This document shows positions 8,294-16,381 of a DNA stretch of 64,000 bases, in pieces (position 1 is the first letter of the stretch; the number at the start of each line of letters is the position of its first letter). The DNA comes from Erythrobacter sp. CCH5-A1 (GTDB taxonomy: Bacteria; Pseudomonadota; Alphaproteobacteria; Sphingomonadales; Sphingomonadaceae): NCBI RefSeq assembly GCF_001557115.1, contig NZ_LSKQ01000202.1:1-64000 (forward strand), given 5' to 3'. The notes beneath the pieces were generated by a model that was not told the origin of the DNA, made no database searches, and was given only the letters and a program-made list of their open reading frames with translations. The translations under genes were made by a program, and so were the position numbers.

Positions 8294-8652
8294 TGGAGGA
8301 GTTCAGCGCTGTGCTGCCCTATATCGGGTGGGTCATTGCCGGGGCCTTCACCCTCGGCGCGCTCGGGATCGCCGCTTCGTTCCAGACGACGCGGATGAAG
8401 ATCAAGAACGGCTACCCGCTCGAAGGCATGTGGGGTCAGTCATTGAAGCCGGGTTCCGACAAGCACACGGCCGAGCGGGTGGTTCTGCTCACCCAGGAGA
8501 ACGCCCAGCTGCGCGCCGAGCTCGGCAGCATCAAGGACCGGCTCGCCAATGTCGAGCGGATCGTGACTGACGGCGGCTACCACCTCGGTGCTGAGATCGA
8601 CGCGCTGCGGGAACGTGCTCTGGAAGGGCTCAAGGACAAGGGGGAAGCATGA
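8293..8652 (+). CDS. PspB-like small membrane protein 3
   Basis: Encodes 119 residues: membrane helix at about 8-30 (YIGWVIAGAFTLGALGIAAS), the KNGYPLEGMWGQ box shared with protein 2, a coiled coil (LLTQENAQLRAELGSIKDRL) and the tail NVERIVTDGGYHLGAE-IDALR. The ATG overlaps the preceding stop by one base. A longer frame in the same register begins at 8092 but runs inside the previous gene and lacks a start signal. Confidence 0.8.
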   Translation: MEEFSAVLPYIGWVIAGAFTLGALGIAASFQTTRMKIKNGYPLEGMWGQSLKPGSDKHTAERVVLLTQENAQLRAELGSIKDRLANVERIVTDGGYHLGAEIDALRERALEGLKDKGEA

Positions 8653-8924
8653 TGGGCGAGATGGTGGTCATCGCGATGACGATTGTCGCAATCGTGCTGA
8701 TTGCCGGCATGAGCATCAACGGCATCGTCGACAAGGTGATGCAGGGCAAGCGGCTGCGCTACGAGGCCAAGGCTGGCCAGACCGGCCCCGAGGTGCGCGA
8801 GATCGCCGAGCGCCAGCAGATGATCGAGGATCGCCTGCGCGTGCTCGAGCGCATCGCCACCGACCGCGGCACCCTGCTCGCCGACGAGATCGAGGCGCTC
8901 AGGATTGCAAAGGAGAGCGTGTGA
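8649..8924 (+). CDS. PspB-like small membrane protein 4
   Basis: Encodes 91 residues: membrane helix at about 4-24 (MVVIAMTIVAIVLIAGMSI), a basic stretch (GKRLRYEAKAG), then the tail MIEDRLRVLERIATDRGTLL followed by ADEIEALR. The start overlaps the upstream stop by 4 bases (ATGA); the stop is merged with the next ATG (TGATG). Confidence 0.8.
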   Translation: MMGEMVVIAMTIVAIVLIAGMSINGIVDKVMQGKRLRYEAKAGQTGPEVREIAERQQMIEDRLRVLERIATDRGTLLADEIEALRIAKESV

Positions 8925-9223
8925 TGGACGACGAACTCATGCTTCTTGCCCTGATCTTCATGGTGGTGATCGTGCCCGTGGTGCTCGGCGTAGGCAGCGA
9001 CATCTACAAGCGCAGGCTTGCCTACCGCGAGAAGGAACTGGAACTGATGGCCGACCGCTCGGCCCAGAAGGCGGCGGAATATGCCGCCAAGGTCGAGCGG
9101 CTGGAATCGCGGATGCAGGTGCTCGAACGCATCGCCACCGACCGCGGCCAGCAGCTGGCGATGGAGATCGAAGACCTGCGGATCGGCGCGGACATGCGCA
9201 CCGACAAGGAACGGATGCAGTAA
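8924..9223 (+). CDS. PspB-like small membrane protein 5
   Basis: Encodes 99 residues: membrane helix at about 5-24 (LMLLALIFMVVIVPVVLGVG), a charged helix (RRLAYREKELELMADRSA), and the tail RLESRMQVLERIATDRGQQL followed by AMEIEDLR. The stop TAA shares its last base with the ATG of the next gene. The order membrane anchor, linker, coiled-coil tail matches proteins 1-4. Confidence 0.8.
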   Translation: MDDELMLLALIFMVVIVPVVLGVGSDIYKRRLAYREKELELMADRSAQKAAEYAAKVERLESRMQVLERIATDRGQQLAMEIEDLRIGADMRTDKERMQ

Positions 9224-9537
9224 TGAGCAGCTGGGCGATCGTTGCCCTGGTGGGCATCCTCATCTGGGGCGTCGTGCAGGTCGCGCGGGCCCGTGCCGGG
9301 ATCGTCACCGACGAGGACGGCAACCAGAAGTTCGCCGCGTCCGACAACGCGGGAAGCCGGGCCGAACTGGAGGCCACGCGGCGCGAGCTCGAGACCCTAC
9401 GCGAACGGGTCAAGGTGCTCGAACGCATCGCGACCGACGCCAACACCGGCGATGCGCGCGAACAGGCGCGGATCGCTGCCGAAATCGAAGCGCTGCGGGG
9501 CCTGCCTGCGGCCCGAACGGAAGGAACGGACCAATGA
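9223..9537 (+). CDS. PspB-like small membrane protein 6, with insertion in the tail
   Basis: Encodes 104 residues: a short membrane helix (about 3-20, WAIVALVGILIWGVVQVA), a linker, and the tail ELETLRERVKVLERIATDAN, then an extra GDAREQARI segment before AAEIEALRGL. The insertion lengthens the spacing between the two halves of the conserved tail, so this copy has diverged. It overlaps the next start by 4 bases. Confidence 0.78.
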   Translation: MSSWAIVALVGILIWGVVQVARARAGIVTDEDGNQKFAASDNAGSRAELEATRRELETLRERVKVLERIATDANTGDAREQARIAAEIEALRGLPAARTEGTDQ

Positions 9538-9788
9538 CGAGCGTTCTTCTCGATCCCACCGTGGTGCTGACCGCGGGGTTTCTCGTCGGCGTTATCGTGC
9601 TTGCCGGGGCGGCCTTGCGCGCCTGGCAGGGATGGCTGGAGCTCAAGCGCTCGGAGCTCGAGCGTGTGCCTGCAGGCCGCAGCAGCGGCGAAGAGGGCTC
9701 GGGGCTCGGCACCGCGCGGATCGAGCTTGCCGACCTCAAGGAGCGCATCCGCAAGCTCGAAGCGATCGCCAGCGGGGTCGAACTGTGA
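9534..9788 (+). CDS. PspB-like small membrane protein 7, truncated tail
   Basis: Encodes 84 residues. The membrane helix (about 10-30, VVLTAGFLVGVIVLAGAALRA) is followed by a Ser/Gly-rich linker and a coiled coil ADLKERIRKLEAIASGVEL. The first half of the shared tail is present but the second (EIEALR) is missing. It is the shortest and most diverged member. Start overlaps the upstream stop; its own stop overlaps a GTG start downstream (GTGA). Confidence 0.75.
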   Translation: MTSVLLDPTVVLTAGFLVGVIVLAGAALRAWQGWLELKRSELERVPAGRSSGEEGSGLGTARIELADLKERIRKLEAIASGVEL

Positions 9789-9961
9789 GCGGCCCGCGCT
9801 CCACCGCCGCCCAGGCCGGCATCGGGCTTGGCAGCGCAATCGCGGTGGCGATCAGCTGGAGCCTTCACAAGTCGATCATCTGGGCCGCGATCCACGGCTT
9901 CCTCAGCTGGTTCTACGTGATCTACTACGCCCTGACCCGGCCGGGCGGCATCGGCGGGTAA
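9785..9961 (+). CDS. Small membrane protein at the end of the psp operon
   Basis: Encodes 58 residues from a GTG that overlaps the preceding stop by 4 bases. Hydrophobic stretches at about 12-26 and 31-48 (IIWAAIHGFLSWFYVIYYAL) suggest one or two membrane segments; the sequence is dense in Trp, Tyr, His and Ser. It has no coiled-coil tail, unlike its neighbours. It resembles small unnamed membrane proteins I have seen in diverse bacteria but I cannot name the family. Confidence 0.7.
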   Translation: MSGPRSTAAQAGIGLGSAIAVAISWSLHKSIIWAAIHGFLSWFYVIYYALTRPGGIGG

Positions 9962-10005
9962 ACGCCCCCTTTGCTTTTCGCGCGGGGCCTCGGTAACGGG
10001 TCCCC

Positions 10006-10416
10006 ATGCGCACCCTTTCCGACATTCTCGAAGAGTACGAATTCCTCGAAGGCGACGAGCGTTACGGCCTGCTGATCGAGCTGGGCCGCAGCCTCGAGCC
10101 CATGCCCGAGGCGCTGAAGACCGATGCGACGCTGGTGCGCGGCTGTTCGGCGGCAGTGTGGGTCTATCCGGCGGGCACGGATGCGGCGCGCCTTCATTTC
10201 CTTGCCGACAGCAATGCCGCGATCACCAAGGGCATCGTCGCGCTCGTGATCGCCACGGTGCAGGACAAGCCCGCCGCCGAGGTCGCAAGCATGGACGTGA
10301 TGGGTGCTCTTGCGCCCTTCGATCTGAAAAACCAGCTGTCGAGCAACCGCACCCAAGGAGTGCCGAACATGATCGCGCTGGTGAAGGAACACGCCGCACG
10401 GCTGGCGGCTGGATAG
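10006..10416 (+). CDS. sufE: SufE-type cysteine desulfurase sulfur acceptor
   Basis: Encodes 136 residues, the usual SufE length. Family features are the N-terminal LEGDERYGLLIELGRSL, the acceptor-cysteine region VRGCSAAVWVYP (Cys at about residue 47) and a C-terminal NRTQGVPNMIALVKEHA. SufE takes persulfide from SufS and passes it to the SUF Fe-S assembly scaffold. No other suf gene is adjacent, so it stands alone here. Confidence 0.93.
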   Translation: MRTLSDILEEYEFLEGDERYGLLIELGRSLEPMPEALKTDATLVRGCSAAVWVYPAGTDAARLHFLADSNAAITKGIVALVIATVQDKPAAEVASMDVMGALAPFDLKNQLSSNRTQGVPNMIALVKEHAARLAAG

Positions 10417-10502
10417 TCCCTCTGGCGCGCAGGGTCAGATAGCGTAATCTCCGCTCGGGCAAGATAAGCGCTGGGCGAGTCGCCCTGTTGGGGAGATCCG
10501 CC

Positions 10503-10880
10503 ATGCTCGCGAACGCCAAGCCCGTCTGCTTCGTGCTCACCGCCGATCTGGCCAAGGCACGCGGGTTCTACACCGAGACCCTGGGGCTGACCGAAATCGG
10601 CGAGGATCCTTTCGCGGTCAGCTATGATCTGGCGGGCACCACGCTGCGGCTGACGACGATCGAAAACCACAAGCCGGGCCCCCACACGGTGCTCGGCTGG
10701 CAGGTTGACGATATGGAGGCTGCGATCGATGCGCTGACCGCCAATGGCGTAACCTTCGCGATCTACGAGGGCTACGGGCAGGACGCGCGCGGCGTGTGGA
10801 CGCACCCCGCAACGGGCGCGAAAGTCGCGTGGTTCCTCGATCCCGAAGGCAACAACCTTAGTTTGACGCAGGCGCCCTAG
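10503..10880 (+). CDS. VOC-family (glyoxalase/dioxygenase fold) protein
   Basis: Encodes 125 residues forming two beta-alpha-beta-beta-beta units of the vicinal oxygen chelate fold: LTADLAKARGFYTETLGLTE in the first and VDDMEAAIDALTANGVTF in the second, with the late motif WFLDPEGNNLSL containing a candidate metal-ligand Glu. ATG 10503 follows GGGGAG at a good distance. Substrate unknown. The stop codon overlaps the crtZ stop on the opposite strand. Confidence 0.8.
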   Translation: MLANAKPVCFVLTADLAKARGFYTETLGLTEIGEDPFAVSYDLAGTTLRLTTIENHKPGPHTVLGWQVDDMEAAIDALTANGVTFAIYEGYGQDARGVWTHPATGAKVAWFLDPEGNNLSLTQAP

Positions 10881-11407
10881 AGGTTACGCCCCACCGTCTC
10901 GAATTCCCCGGCCCCGGCACTGTCGCGCACCACGGCGAGTCCCGCTTCCTTCTGTGCCTTGAGTTCGGCTTTCAGCTTCGCGGGGTCGCGCGCGAAGACA
11001 AAGCCGAAGCTGACCCCGCCCTCCTTGCCGATGGTCGCGTGGTGGAGCTTGTGTGCCTGCACCAGACGCTTGGCGTAGCCCTTGCGCGGCACCCACTTCC
11101 AGTAGCGCTGGTGCACCAGCCCGTCGTGAACGAGCGTGTAGATCACCCCGTAGAGTGTGATTCCCACCGCGAACCACCACAGCCAGTCCCAGTAGAGCGA
11201 GCCGTAGATATACATCGCGGCGTTGATCGTGCCGAACACCACGGCGAACAGGTCGTTCTTCTCCAGCACGTTGTCGTGCGGCTCGTGATGGTCGCGGTGC
11301 CAGCCCCAGCCCCAGCCGTGCATGATGTACTTGTGCGCATACCATGCGAACAGTTCCATCCCGATCAGCGAGGACATGACGGTGAGGAACACTTCAAGCC
11401 AGCTCAT
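10877..11407 (-). CDS. crtZ: Beta-carotene hydroxylase CrtZ
   Basis: Encodes 176 residues. The fatty-acid-hydroxylase-type histidine boxes are visible: HKYIMHGWGWGWHRDHHEPH near residues 25-44 and a C-terminal HDGLVHQRY plus HKLHHA. Several hydrophobic spans mark it as an inner-membrane di-iron enzyme that adds 3-OH groups to beta-ionone rings. It overlaps crtW by 4 bases, so the pair is coupled and would give hydroxylated ketocarotenoids such as astaxanthin. Confidence 0.94.
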   Translation of the reverse strand: MSWLEVFLTVMSSLIGMELFAWYAHKYIMHGWGWGWHRDHHEPHDNVLEKNDLFAVVFGTINAAMYIYGSLYWDWLWWFAVGITLYGVIYTLVHDGLVHQRYWKWVPRKGYAKRLVQAHKLHHATIGKEGGVSFGFVFARDPAKLKAELKAQKEAGLAVVRDSAGAGEFETVGRNL

Positions 11408-12189
11408 GCGGGCACCTTTTCGGTCATTGCAACGCGGCCCACTCCGGCCCGGCGCGCGTCCGGGAGCGCCCACCACGGCACGTCGGGTCGACGATGATGT
11501 TCGAGATGATAGCCGAAATGGAAGCAGGTGGCGAGGCTGGCAAACGTGCTGAAATCTTCCGAGCGGGCGTTGTGATGGTCGGCAAAGCCATTGGCAGGCT
11601 CGCCTGCAATGTGCCGATGGGTGCGGAAGGTGCCGAAGTAGAACAGCTGCACCGAGGATGCGAGCGCCGGCAGCCCGTACAGCAGCACGATATGCACCAT
11701 CGGAATCCCCAGCACGAGCCAGTAGATGCCGACCACCGTGTGGACGAACAGGATCGAGCGCCAGCCGAAATAGCGGCGGAAGAACGTCGCATACCAGCGC
11801 AGGAAATCGGCCGGATTTTGCTCGTCGAAATCGGGGTCGCCGGCGTGGCCTGCCAGCTTGTGGTGCGTGTGGTGCGCATCGCGCAGGTGCCCAAAGGCAA
11901 AGCCGGCATACAGCGCCAGCAGCACGGTGCCGATCGCGGCGTTGAGCCTCGGATTGCCCGGCACCAGCGTCCCGTGCATCGCATCGTGACAGACGATGAA
12001 CACACCGACCGAAAGCCAGCACTGCACGGCGGCCATGCCGAGGGCGAAGGGCCAGTTGCTCCATGTCAGCTCGAACACGAACATCGCATAGGCGTGGATC
12101 GCCATCCAGCTCCCCGCAATCGCCACCGCCAGCGCAAGGCCGACGGCGCGCTGGAAGCCGTGCGAGGGCAAGGTGAAATGCGGGTTCAT
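11404..12189 (-). CDS. crtW: Beta-carotene ketolase CrtW
   Basis: Encodes 261 residues, the usual CrtW size. Histidine boxes of the membrane desaturase/ketolase fold are present: CHDAMHG, HLRDAHHTHHK and the C-terminal FHFGYHLEHHRRPDVPWW. The enzyme adds 4-keto groups to beta-ionone rings. ATG 12189 was preferred over the frame reaching 12285 because family members begin just before the first hydrophobic span. It is upstream of and coupled to crtZ. Confidence 0.94.
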   Translation of the reverse strand: MNPHFTLPSHGFQRAVGLALAVAIAGSWMAIHAYAMFVFELTWSNWPFALGMAAVQCWLSVGVFIVCHDAMHGTLVPGNPRLNAAIGTVLLALYAGFAFGHLRDAHHTHHKLAGHAGDPDFDEQNPADFLRWYATFFRRYFGWRSILFVHTVVGIYWLVLGIPMVHIVLLYGLPALASSVQLFYFGTFRTHRHIAGEPANGFADHHNARSEDFSTFASLATCFHFGYHLEHHRRPDVPWWALPDARRAGVGRVAMTEKVPA

Positions 12190-12390
12190 CAGCCGAAGGA
12201 TACGCGCGGGGCTTGCATGAAGATGCGTATAGAGCGCGCACGCCAAACGGCAATTGCGTTTGCTGGCGCAGGCCATGCGCCGCACGGTGCCTCGCCTGCG
12301 ACCGGGCCGCGCGCGCCTGATGAAGGTTAGGGCCGCAGCCTCGCCGGAGCGCTTTGCTTTGCCCCTTCACCCGACCGGAGCCCCCGCGCG

Positions 12391-13392
12391 ATGAAACTGA
12401 AGCCGCTCGACCATCAGACCATCGTCATCACGGGCGGCTCCTCCGGCATCGGTCTCGCCGCCGCCCGCCTTGCCGCAGAGCGCGGCGCCAACGTCGTGAT
12501 CTTCGCCCGCAATGAGCAAGGCCTCGAAGCCGCCGCCGCGCCGATCCGCGCCCAAGGCTGGCGCTGCGACACGATCGTCGCCGACGTCGGCAGCCGCGAG
12601 GATGTCGCCGCCGCGATCGAAGAGGTCATCGCCCGCCACGGCGGCTTCGACACCTTCGTCAGCAATGCCGGGGTGGGCGCCTATGCCCTGCTCGAGGAGA
12701 TCTCCGACGCCGACCACCGCCAGCTGTTCCAGACCAATTACTGGGGCACCGTCCACTGCGCGACCGAGGCGCTGCCGCATCTGAAAGCCAATGGCGGCGC
12801 GCTGATCGTGACCGGCTCGATCGCCTCGGACATGCCCTCCCCGGTGCTGTCGGCCTATGCGGCGAGCAAGCACGCGGTGAAGGGCTTTGTCGATTCGCTG
12901 CGGCTCGAACTGATGCACGAAAAGGCGCCGGTCAGCGTCAGCCTGATCCAGCCCTCGGGCATCAACACGCCCTTCGTCGACAAGGCACTGAACCGGATGG
13001 AGGCGCGGGCGATGATTCCGCCGCCGATCTATTCGCCCGATCTGGTCGCCGAGGCGATCCTGCATGCGGCCGCGCACCCGACGCGCGACCTGATCGTGGG
13101 CGGCGGCGGACGGGCGATGACGCTGCTCGCACGGACATTCCCCCATCTGGCCGACCGCGCTTTTCAATACGCCTTCTTCAGCACCGCGATTGATCCGGAC
13201 CAGCCGGCGCAGAACAGCGGCACGCGGGGTTTCCGCACCGGAGGCGGCGAAGGCCGGGTCTACGGACCGCTGCCGATGCGCCGGACAAGCCTTTACACCT
13301 TCGCGCGCATCAATCCCTTCGGCGCGCTCGCGGCGGCGTTACTTGCGGCGGGCGCTGCAGGCGCGGTGCGCGCGGCGTTCCGGCGGCGTTAG
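12391..13392 (+). CDS. SDR-family oxidoreductase
   Basis: Encodes 333 residues. The classical short-chain dehydrogenase signature is complete: TGGSSGIG cofactor loop (residues 14-21), NAG (about 91-93), the catalytic Ser in TGSIAS and YAASK (Tyr/Lys). An extra C-terminal section of about 80 residues follows, ending in an Ala-rich hydrophobic segment (AALLAAGAAGAVRAAF), so it may be membrane-attached. Substrate unknown. It is divergent from crtW with about 200 bases between them, where I see no further gene. Confidence 0.85.
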   Translation: MKLKPLDHQTIVITGGSSGIGLAAARLAAERGANVVIFARNEQGLEAAAAPIRAQGWRCDTIVADVGSREDVAAAIEEVIARHGGFDTFVSNAGVGAYALLEEISDADHRQLFQTNYWGTVHCATEALPHLKANGGALIVTGSIASDMPSPVLSAYAASKHAVKGFVDSLRLELMHEKAPVSVSLIQPSGINTPFVDKALNRMEARAMIPPPIYSPDLVAEAILHAAAHPTRDLIVGGGGRAMTLLARTFPHLADRAFQYAFFSTAIDPDQPAQNSGTRGFRTGGGEGRVYGPLPMRRTSLYTFARINPFGALAAALLAAGAAGAVRAAFRRR

Positions 13393-13393
13393 C

Positions 13394-13445
13394 CCTAGAC
13401 CTTGTTCGCTTTTGGTTGAACCAAAAGCGCGGTCTAGGTTTTTGG
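13394..13445 (+). terminator. Nested-hairpin terminator after the SDR gene
   Basis: CCTAGACC (13394-13401) pairs perfectly with GGTCTAGG (13431-13438). Inside, CGCTTTTGGTT pairs with AACCAAAAGCG (13419-13429). A run of T follows. It begins 2 bases after the SDR stop. Confidence 0.8.
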
Positions 13446-13451
13446 TTTGCC

Positions 13452-13494
13452 GTGATTTCCGAGCCGTGAAATGTTCCATTTCACTCGAAATCAC
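13452..13494. repeat. Second strong hairpin, immediately beside the HAD gene stop
   Basis: GTGATTTC-C-GAG (13452-13463) pairs with CTCGAAATCAC (13484-13494) with one bulge, enclosing GTGAAATG/CATTTCAC. No T-run follows on either side, so it is not a typical terminator. It lies 6 bases from the preceding nested hairpin; both elements carry a CTAG or TCTAG edge, as in dispersed palindromic repeats. Confidence 0.55.
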
Positions 13495-13495
13495 T

Positions 13496-14155
13496 CTAGC
13501 CGCGCAGCAGACCCGCAACCGCGTCCCAACCCGGCGCGAGATGATCGGCACCCGCCGCCCGCAGCCGCGCATCGTGGCCGGGCTGGATATGCGCGCCTGC
13601 GAGCAAGCCGACCACCTCCATCCCCGCCGCCTTGGCCGCCTTGACCCCCGACGGGCTGTCCTCGATCACGAGACACGCTTCGGGCGCGACCCCGAGCCGC
13701 TCGGCGGCGAGCAAGTAGATGTCGGGGGCGGGCTTGCCGAGCGTGACAAGCTCGGCGCTGAACACGTGGGGGCCGAAAGCCTCGGCAAGGCCCAGCACCT
13801 CGAGGCACAGCGCCAAGCGCTCCGGGCTGCTGGAGGACGCGATCCCCCGCGGCAGACTGCCCAGCATCGCGATGAAGGCTCCCGCCCCCGGCACCTCGGC
13901 CAGATCGCGGCGGAAGCGCGCCATCATCGTGTCGGACAGTTGCGCGCTCCAATCCGGCGGCACCGCGCGGCCCAGCGCCGCCTCGATCCGCGCGATCATC
14001 TCGTCCCAGCGCGTGCCGATATAGCGGGCATAGCTCTGCTCGAGGCTGGTCGGCAGGCCGAGCCGGGTGAGCTCCTCGGCCAGCACCAGATTGGCAAGCA
14101 TTTCGCTGTCGGCGATCACGCCGTCGAAGTCGAAGATGACGGCAGCGTGGTGCAA
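13496..14155 (-). CDS. HAD-superfamily phosphatase (beta-phosphoglucomutase-like)
   Basis: Encodes 219 residues. HAD motif I is FDFDGVIADSE near the N-terminus, motif II IASSSSPERL, motif III Lys in LGKPAPDIYLLA, motif IV VIEDSPSGVKAAKAAGM. The helical cap between motifs I and II fits subfamily I enzymes that act on sugar phosphates. No ATG is suitably placed: the next lies 84 bases upstream, inside the thioesterase gene. I chose TTG at 14155, 13 bases after the upstream stop. Substrate not determinable. Confidence 0.85.
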   Translation of the reverse strand: MHHAAVIFDFDGVIADSEMLANLVLAEELTRLGLPTSLEQSYARYIGTRWDEMIARIEAALGRAVPPDWSAQLSDTMMARFRRDLAEVPGAGAFIAMLGSLPRGIASSSSPERLALCLEVLGLAEAFGPHVFSAELVTLGKPAPDIYLLAAERLGVAPEACLVIEDSPSGVKAAKAAGMEVVGLLAGAHIQPGHDARLRAAGADHLAPGWDAVAGLLRG

Positions 14156-14168
14156 GGCTGACGCTGCC

Positions 14169-14585
14169 CTATTCGCCCTTGGGGAAGAAGAACTCACGCA
14201 AATGCTCGCCGATGCGCGCGGGGCGCAGGGTTTCGGCATCGATGCAGCACCACGAGGATTGCACCTCGGCGAGCACGTCCTCGCCGCGCTTGATCAGCGT
14301 CGAATAGAACGCGCGTGCGCCATTGAAGCGTTCGAGCACGGTCTGCGCGATCACGTCATCCTCGAGGAAGGCGGGCTTGCGGTAGGTGATCTCGTGCTTC
14401 AACGCGACCCAGGCCTTGGTCGCCACATCCTCGGCCGGCGCGATCCCGCGCCAATGGGCCAGCACCGCGTCCTGCACCCAGTTGAGATAGCGGGCGTTGT
14501 TGACATGACCCATGAAGTCGATGTCGGCCGCCACGACCTTGATCGGGTGGAGAAAGGCGGGCGAAAGGGGCGCGATTGCTGACAT
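14169..14585 (-). CDS. Acyl-CoA thioesterase, hot-dog fold (YbgC/4-HBT type)
   Basis: Encodes 138 residues. The 4-hydroxybenzoyl-CoA thioesterase signature DIDFMGHVNNARYLNWVQDA (residues 21-40) contains the catalytic Asp and the HVNN turn. The remainder fits a single hot-dog domain (KHEITYRKPAFLEDDVIAQT). Likely hydrolyses acyl-CoA thioesters in the cytoplasm. It is divergent from leuC and probably co-transcribed with the HAD gene 13 bases downstream. Confidence 0.87.
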   Translation of the reverse strand: MSAIAPLSPAFLHPIKVVAADIDFMGHVNNARYLNWVQDAVLAHWRGIAPAEDVATKAWVALKHEITYRKPAFLEDDVIAQTVLERFNGARAFYSTLIKRGEDVLAEVQSSWCCIDAETLRPARIGEHLREFFFPKGE

Positions 14586-14715
14586 GAATGTAAACTAGCG
14601 CAAGAATTTTACAATTTCCACCACAGCGTGACCGGAAATCGCCGCAATCTTGCCACGGCTCGGCAATCGTGACTATTGGGCCGCTCTCCCAGCCCCCAAG
14701 TGATGGACCAGAGCC

Positions 14716-16146
14716 ATGGCCAGCCGCCCCCGCACCCTCTATGAAAAGATCTGGGACGCGCATGTCGTCGAGACGCGCGATGACGGGACGGCGCTGGTCT
14801 ATATCGACCGGCATCTGGTGCACGAAGTCACCAGCCCGCAGGCCTTCGAGGCGCTGAAGCTGGCGGGCCGACCGGTGCGCCGGCCCGAACTTACCCTCGC
14901 CGTGCCCGATCACAACCTGCCGACAACGGCGCGGGTGGATGCGGCGGGCAAGCCGGTCCCCATCAGCGATCCGGAAAGCGCCGCCCAGCTTGCGGCACTC
15001 GAAGTGAACGCGCCAGCCTTCGGCATCCGCTATATCCCCGCGACCGCGAAGGAGCAGGGGATCGTCCATGTGGTGGGGCCGGAGCAGGGATTCTCGCTGC
15101 CCGGCACCACCATCGTCTGCGGGGATTCGCACACCGCTTGCCACGGGGGCCTTGGGGCGCTTGCCTTCGGAATAGGCACCAGCGAGGTGGAACACGTATT
15201 GGCCACCCAGACGCTGCTGCTCCAGCAGTCAAAGCCGATGGAAGTGCGCGTGGAGGGCGACCTCGGCCCCGGCGTTAGCGCGAAGGATCTGATCCTTCAC
15301 ATCATCGGCCAGATCGGCGCGGCGGGCGGATCCGGCTACGTGATCGAATATCGCGGCAAGGTGTTCGAGCGCATGACCATCGAGGAGCGCCTCACCGTCT
15401 GCAACATGAGCATCGAGGCCGGCGCCCGCGCGGGCCTGATCGCCCCGGACGACACGACCTTTGCCTATCTCAAGGGCCGCCCGATGGCGCCCAAGGGTGC
15501 AGAGTGGGACGCAGCGGTCGCCTATTGGCGCACGCTCCACACAGATGAGGGCTCGGCGTTCGCCAAGTCGGTCACCATCAACGCCGCCGATGTCGAACCC
15601 AGCGTCACTTGGGGCACCTCGCCCGAAGACGTCGTGCCCATCGGCGGGCGCGTGCCCTCGCCGCAGGACTTCGCCGAGGAGTCCAAGCGCGTCGCGGCGC
15701 AGAAGAGCCTCGACTACATGGGCCTCGTCCCCGGCACCCCGATGACGCAAGTTCCCATCGAGAACGTCTTCATCGGCTCTTGCACCAACAGCCGGATCGA
15801 GGACCTGCGCGCCGCCGCCGCGGTGCTCAAGGGCCGCCGCAAGGCCGAAAACGTGCGCTGGGCGATCGTCGTCCCCGGCTCCGGCCTCGTGAAGGCGCAG
15901 GCCGAGGAAGAGGGTCTCGACCGGATCTTCACCGAAGCCGGCTTCGAATGGCGCGAACCGGGCTGTTCGGCGTGCCTCGGCATGAACCCCGACAAGGTCC
16001 CGCCGGGCGAACGCTGCGCCTCAACGTCGAACCGCAATTTCGTCGGGCGGCAGGGGCCGGGCGCGCGCACGCATCTGGTTTCGCCTGCCATGGCGGCGGC
16101 TGCGGCGGTGACCGGGCGGCTTGCCGACGTGCGCGAACTTGTTTGA
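14716..16146 (+). CDS. leuC: 3-isopropylmalate dehydratase large subunit
   Basis: Encodes 476 residues, full length. Aconitase-family [4Fe-4S] ligands are in [23 protein letters not shown] and [12 protein letters not shown]. With LeuD it isomerises 2-isopropylmalate to 3-isopropylmalate in leucine synthesis. leuD follows, separated by a 59-residue membrane protein gene. No leuA or leuB is visible nearby. Confidence 0.97.
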   Translation: MASRPRTLYEKIWDAHVVETRDDGTALVYIDRHLVHEVTSPQAFEALKLAGRPVRRPELTLAVPDHNLPTTARVDAAGKPVPISDPESAAQLAALEVNAPAFGIRYIPATAKEQGIVHVVGPEQGFSLPGTTIVCGDSHTACHGGLGALAFGIGTSEVEHVLATQTLLLQQSKPMEVRVEGDLGPGVSAKDLILHIIGQIGAAGGSGYVIEYRGKVFERMTIEERLTVCNMSIEAGARAGLIAPDDTTFAYLKGRPMAPKGAEWDAAVAYWRTLHTDEGSAFAKSVTINAADVEPSVTWGTSPEDVVPIGGRVPSPQDFAEESKRVAAQKSLDYMGLVPGTPMTQVPIENVFIGSCTNSRIEDLRAAAAVLKGRRKAENVRWAIVVPGSGLVKAQAEEEGLDRIFTEAGFEWREPGCSACLGMNPDKVPPGERCASTSNRNFVGRQGPGARTHLVSPAMAAAAAVTGRLADVRELV

Positions 16147-16191
16147 CGAGAACGCCTTGAAACCCTTGCCCGCGAGGCGCATGGAAACACG

Positions 16192-16371
16192 ATGACCGAC
16201 AAGCCCAAGAACAACACCGCCCGCAACGCCGCGATCGCTGCTGCGGGTGCCATCGGATCGGCGGCCGTGGCCGCAGCGCTGCTCTACGCCGGCAAGCGCA
16301 AGAAGAAGCCCGCCAACGAGCCGACTCAGCCCGGCCCGATCCCCTCGGGCGAGCCGCCCCAGACCGACTGA
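16192..16371 (+). CDS. Small membrane protein between leuC and leuD
   Basis: Encodes 59 residues: [12 protein letters not shown], one Ala/Gly-rich membrane helix (about 13-33, [20 protein letters not shown]), a basic stop-transfer cluster GKRKKKP and a Pro-rich tail. It sits 45 bases after leuC and ends 10 bases before leuD. Translation is plausible from composition and placement, but the ribosome site is weak. Function unknown. Confidence 0.65.
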   Translation: MTDKPKNNTARNAAIAAAGAIGSAAVAAALLYAGKRKKKPANEPTQPGPIPSGEPPQTD

Positions 16372-16381
16372 CAGGAACGCC

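Noticed and set aside
8092..8652. Longer version (186 codons) of PspB-like gene 3
   Set aside because: The extra part lies inside the preceding gene in another frame. The ATG at 8293 overlaps the upstream stop like all other members of the array.
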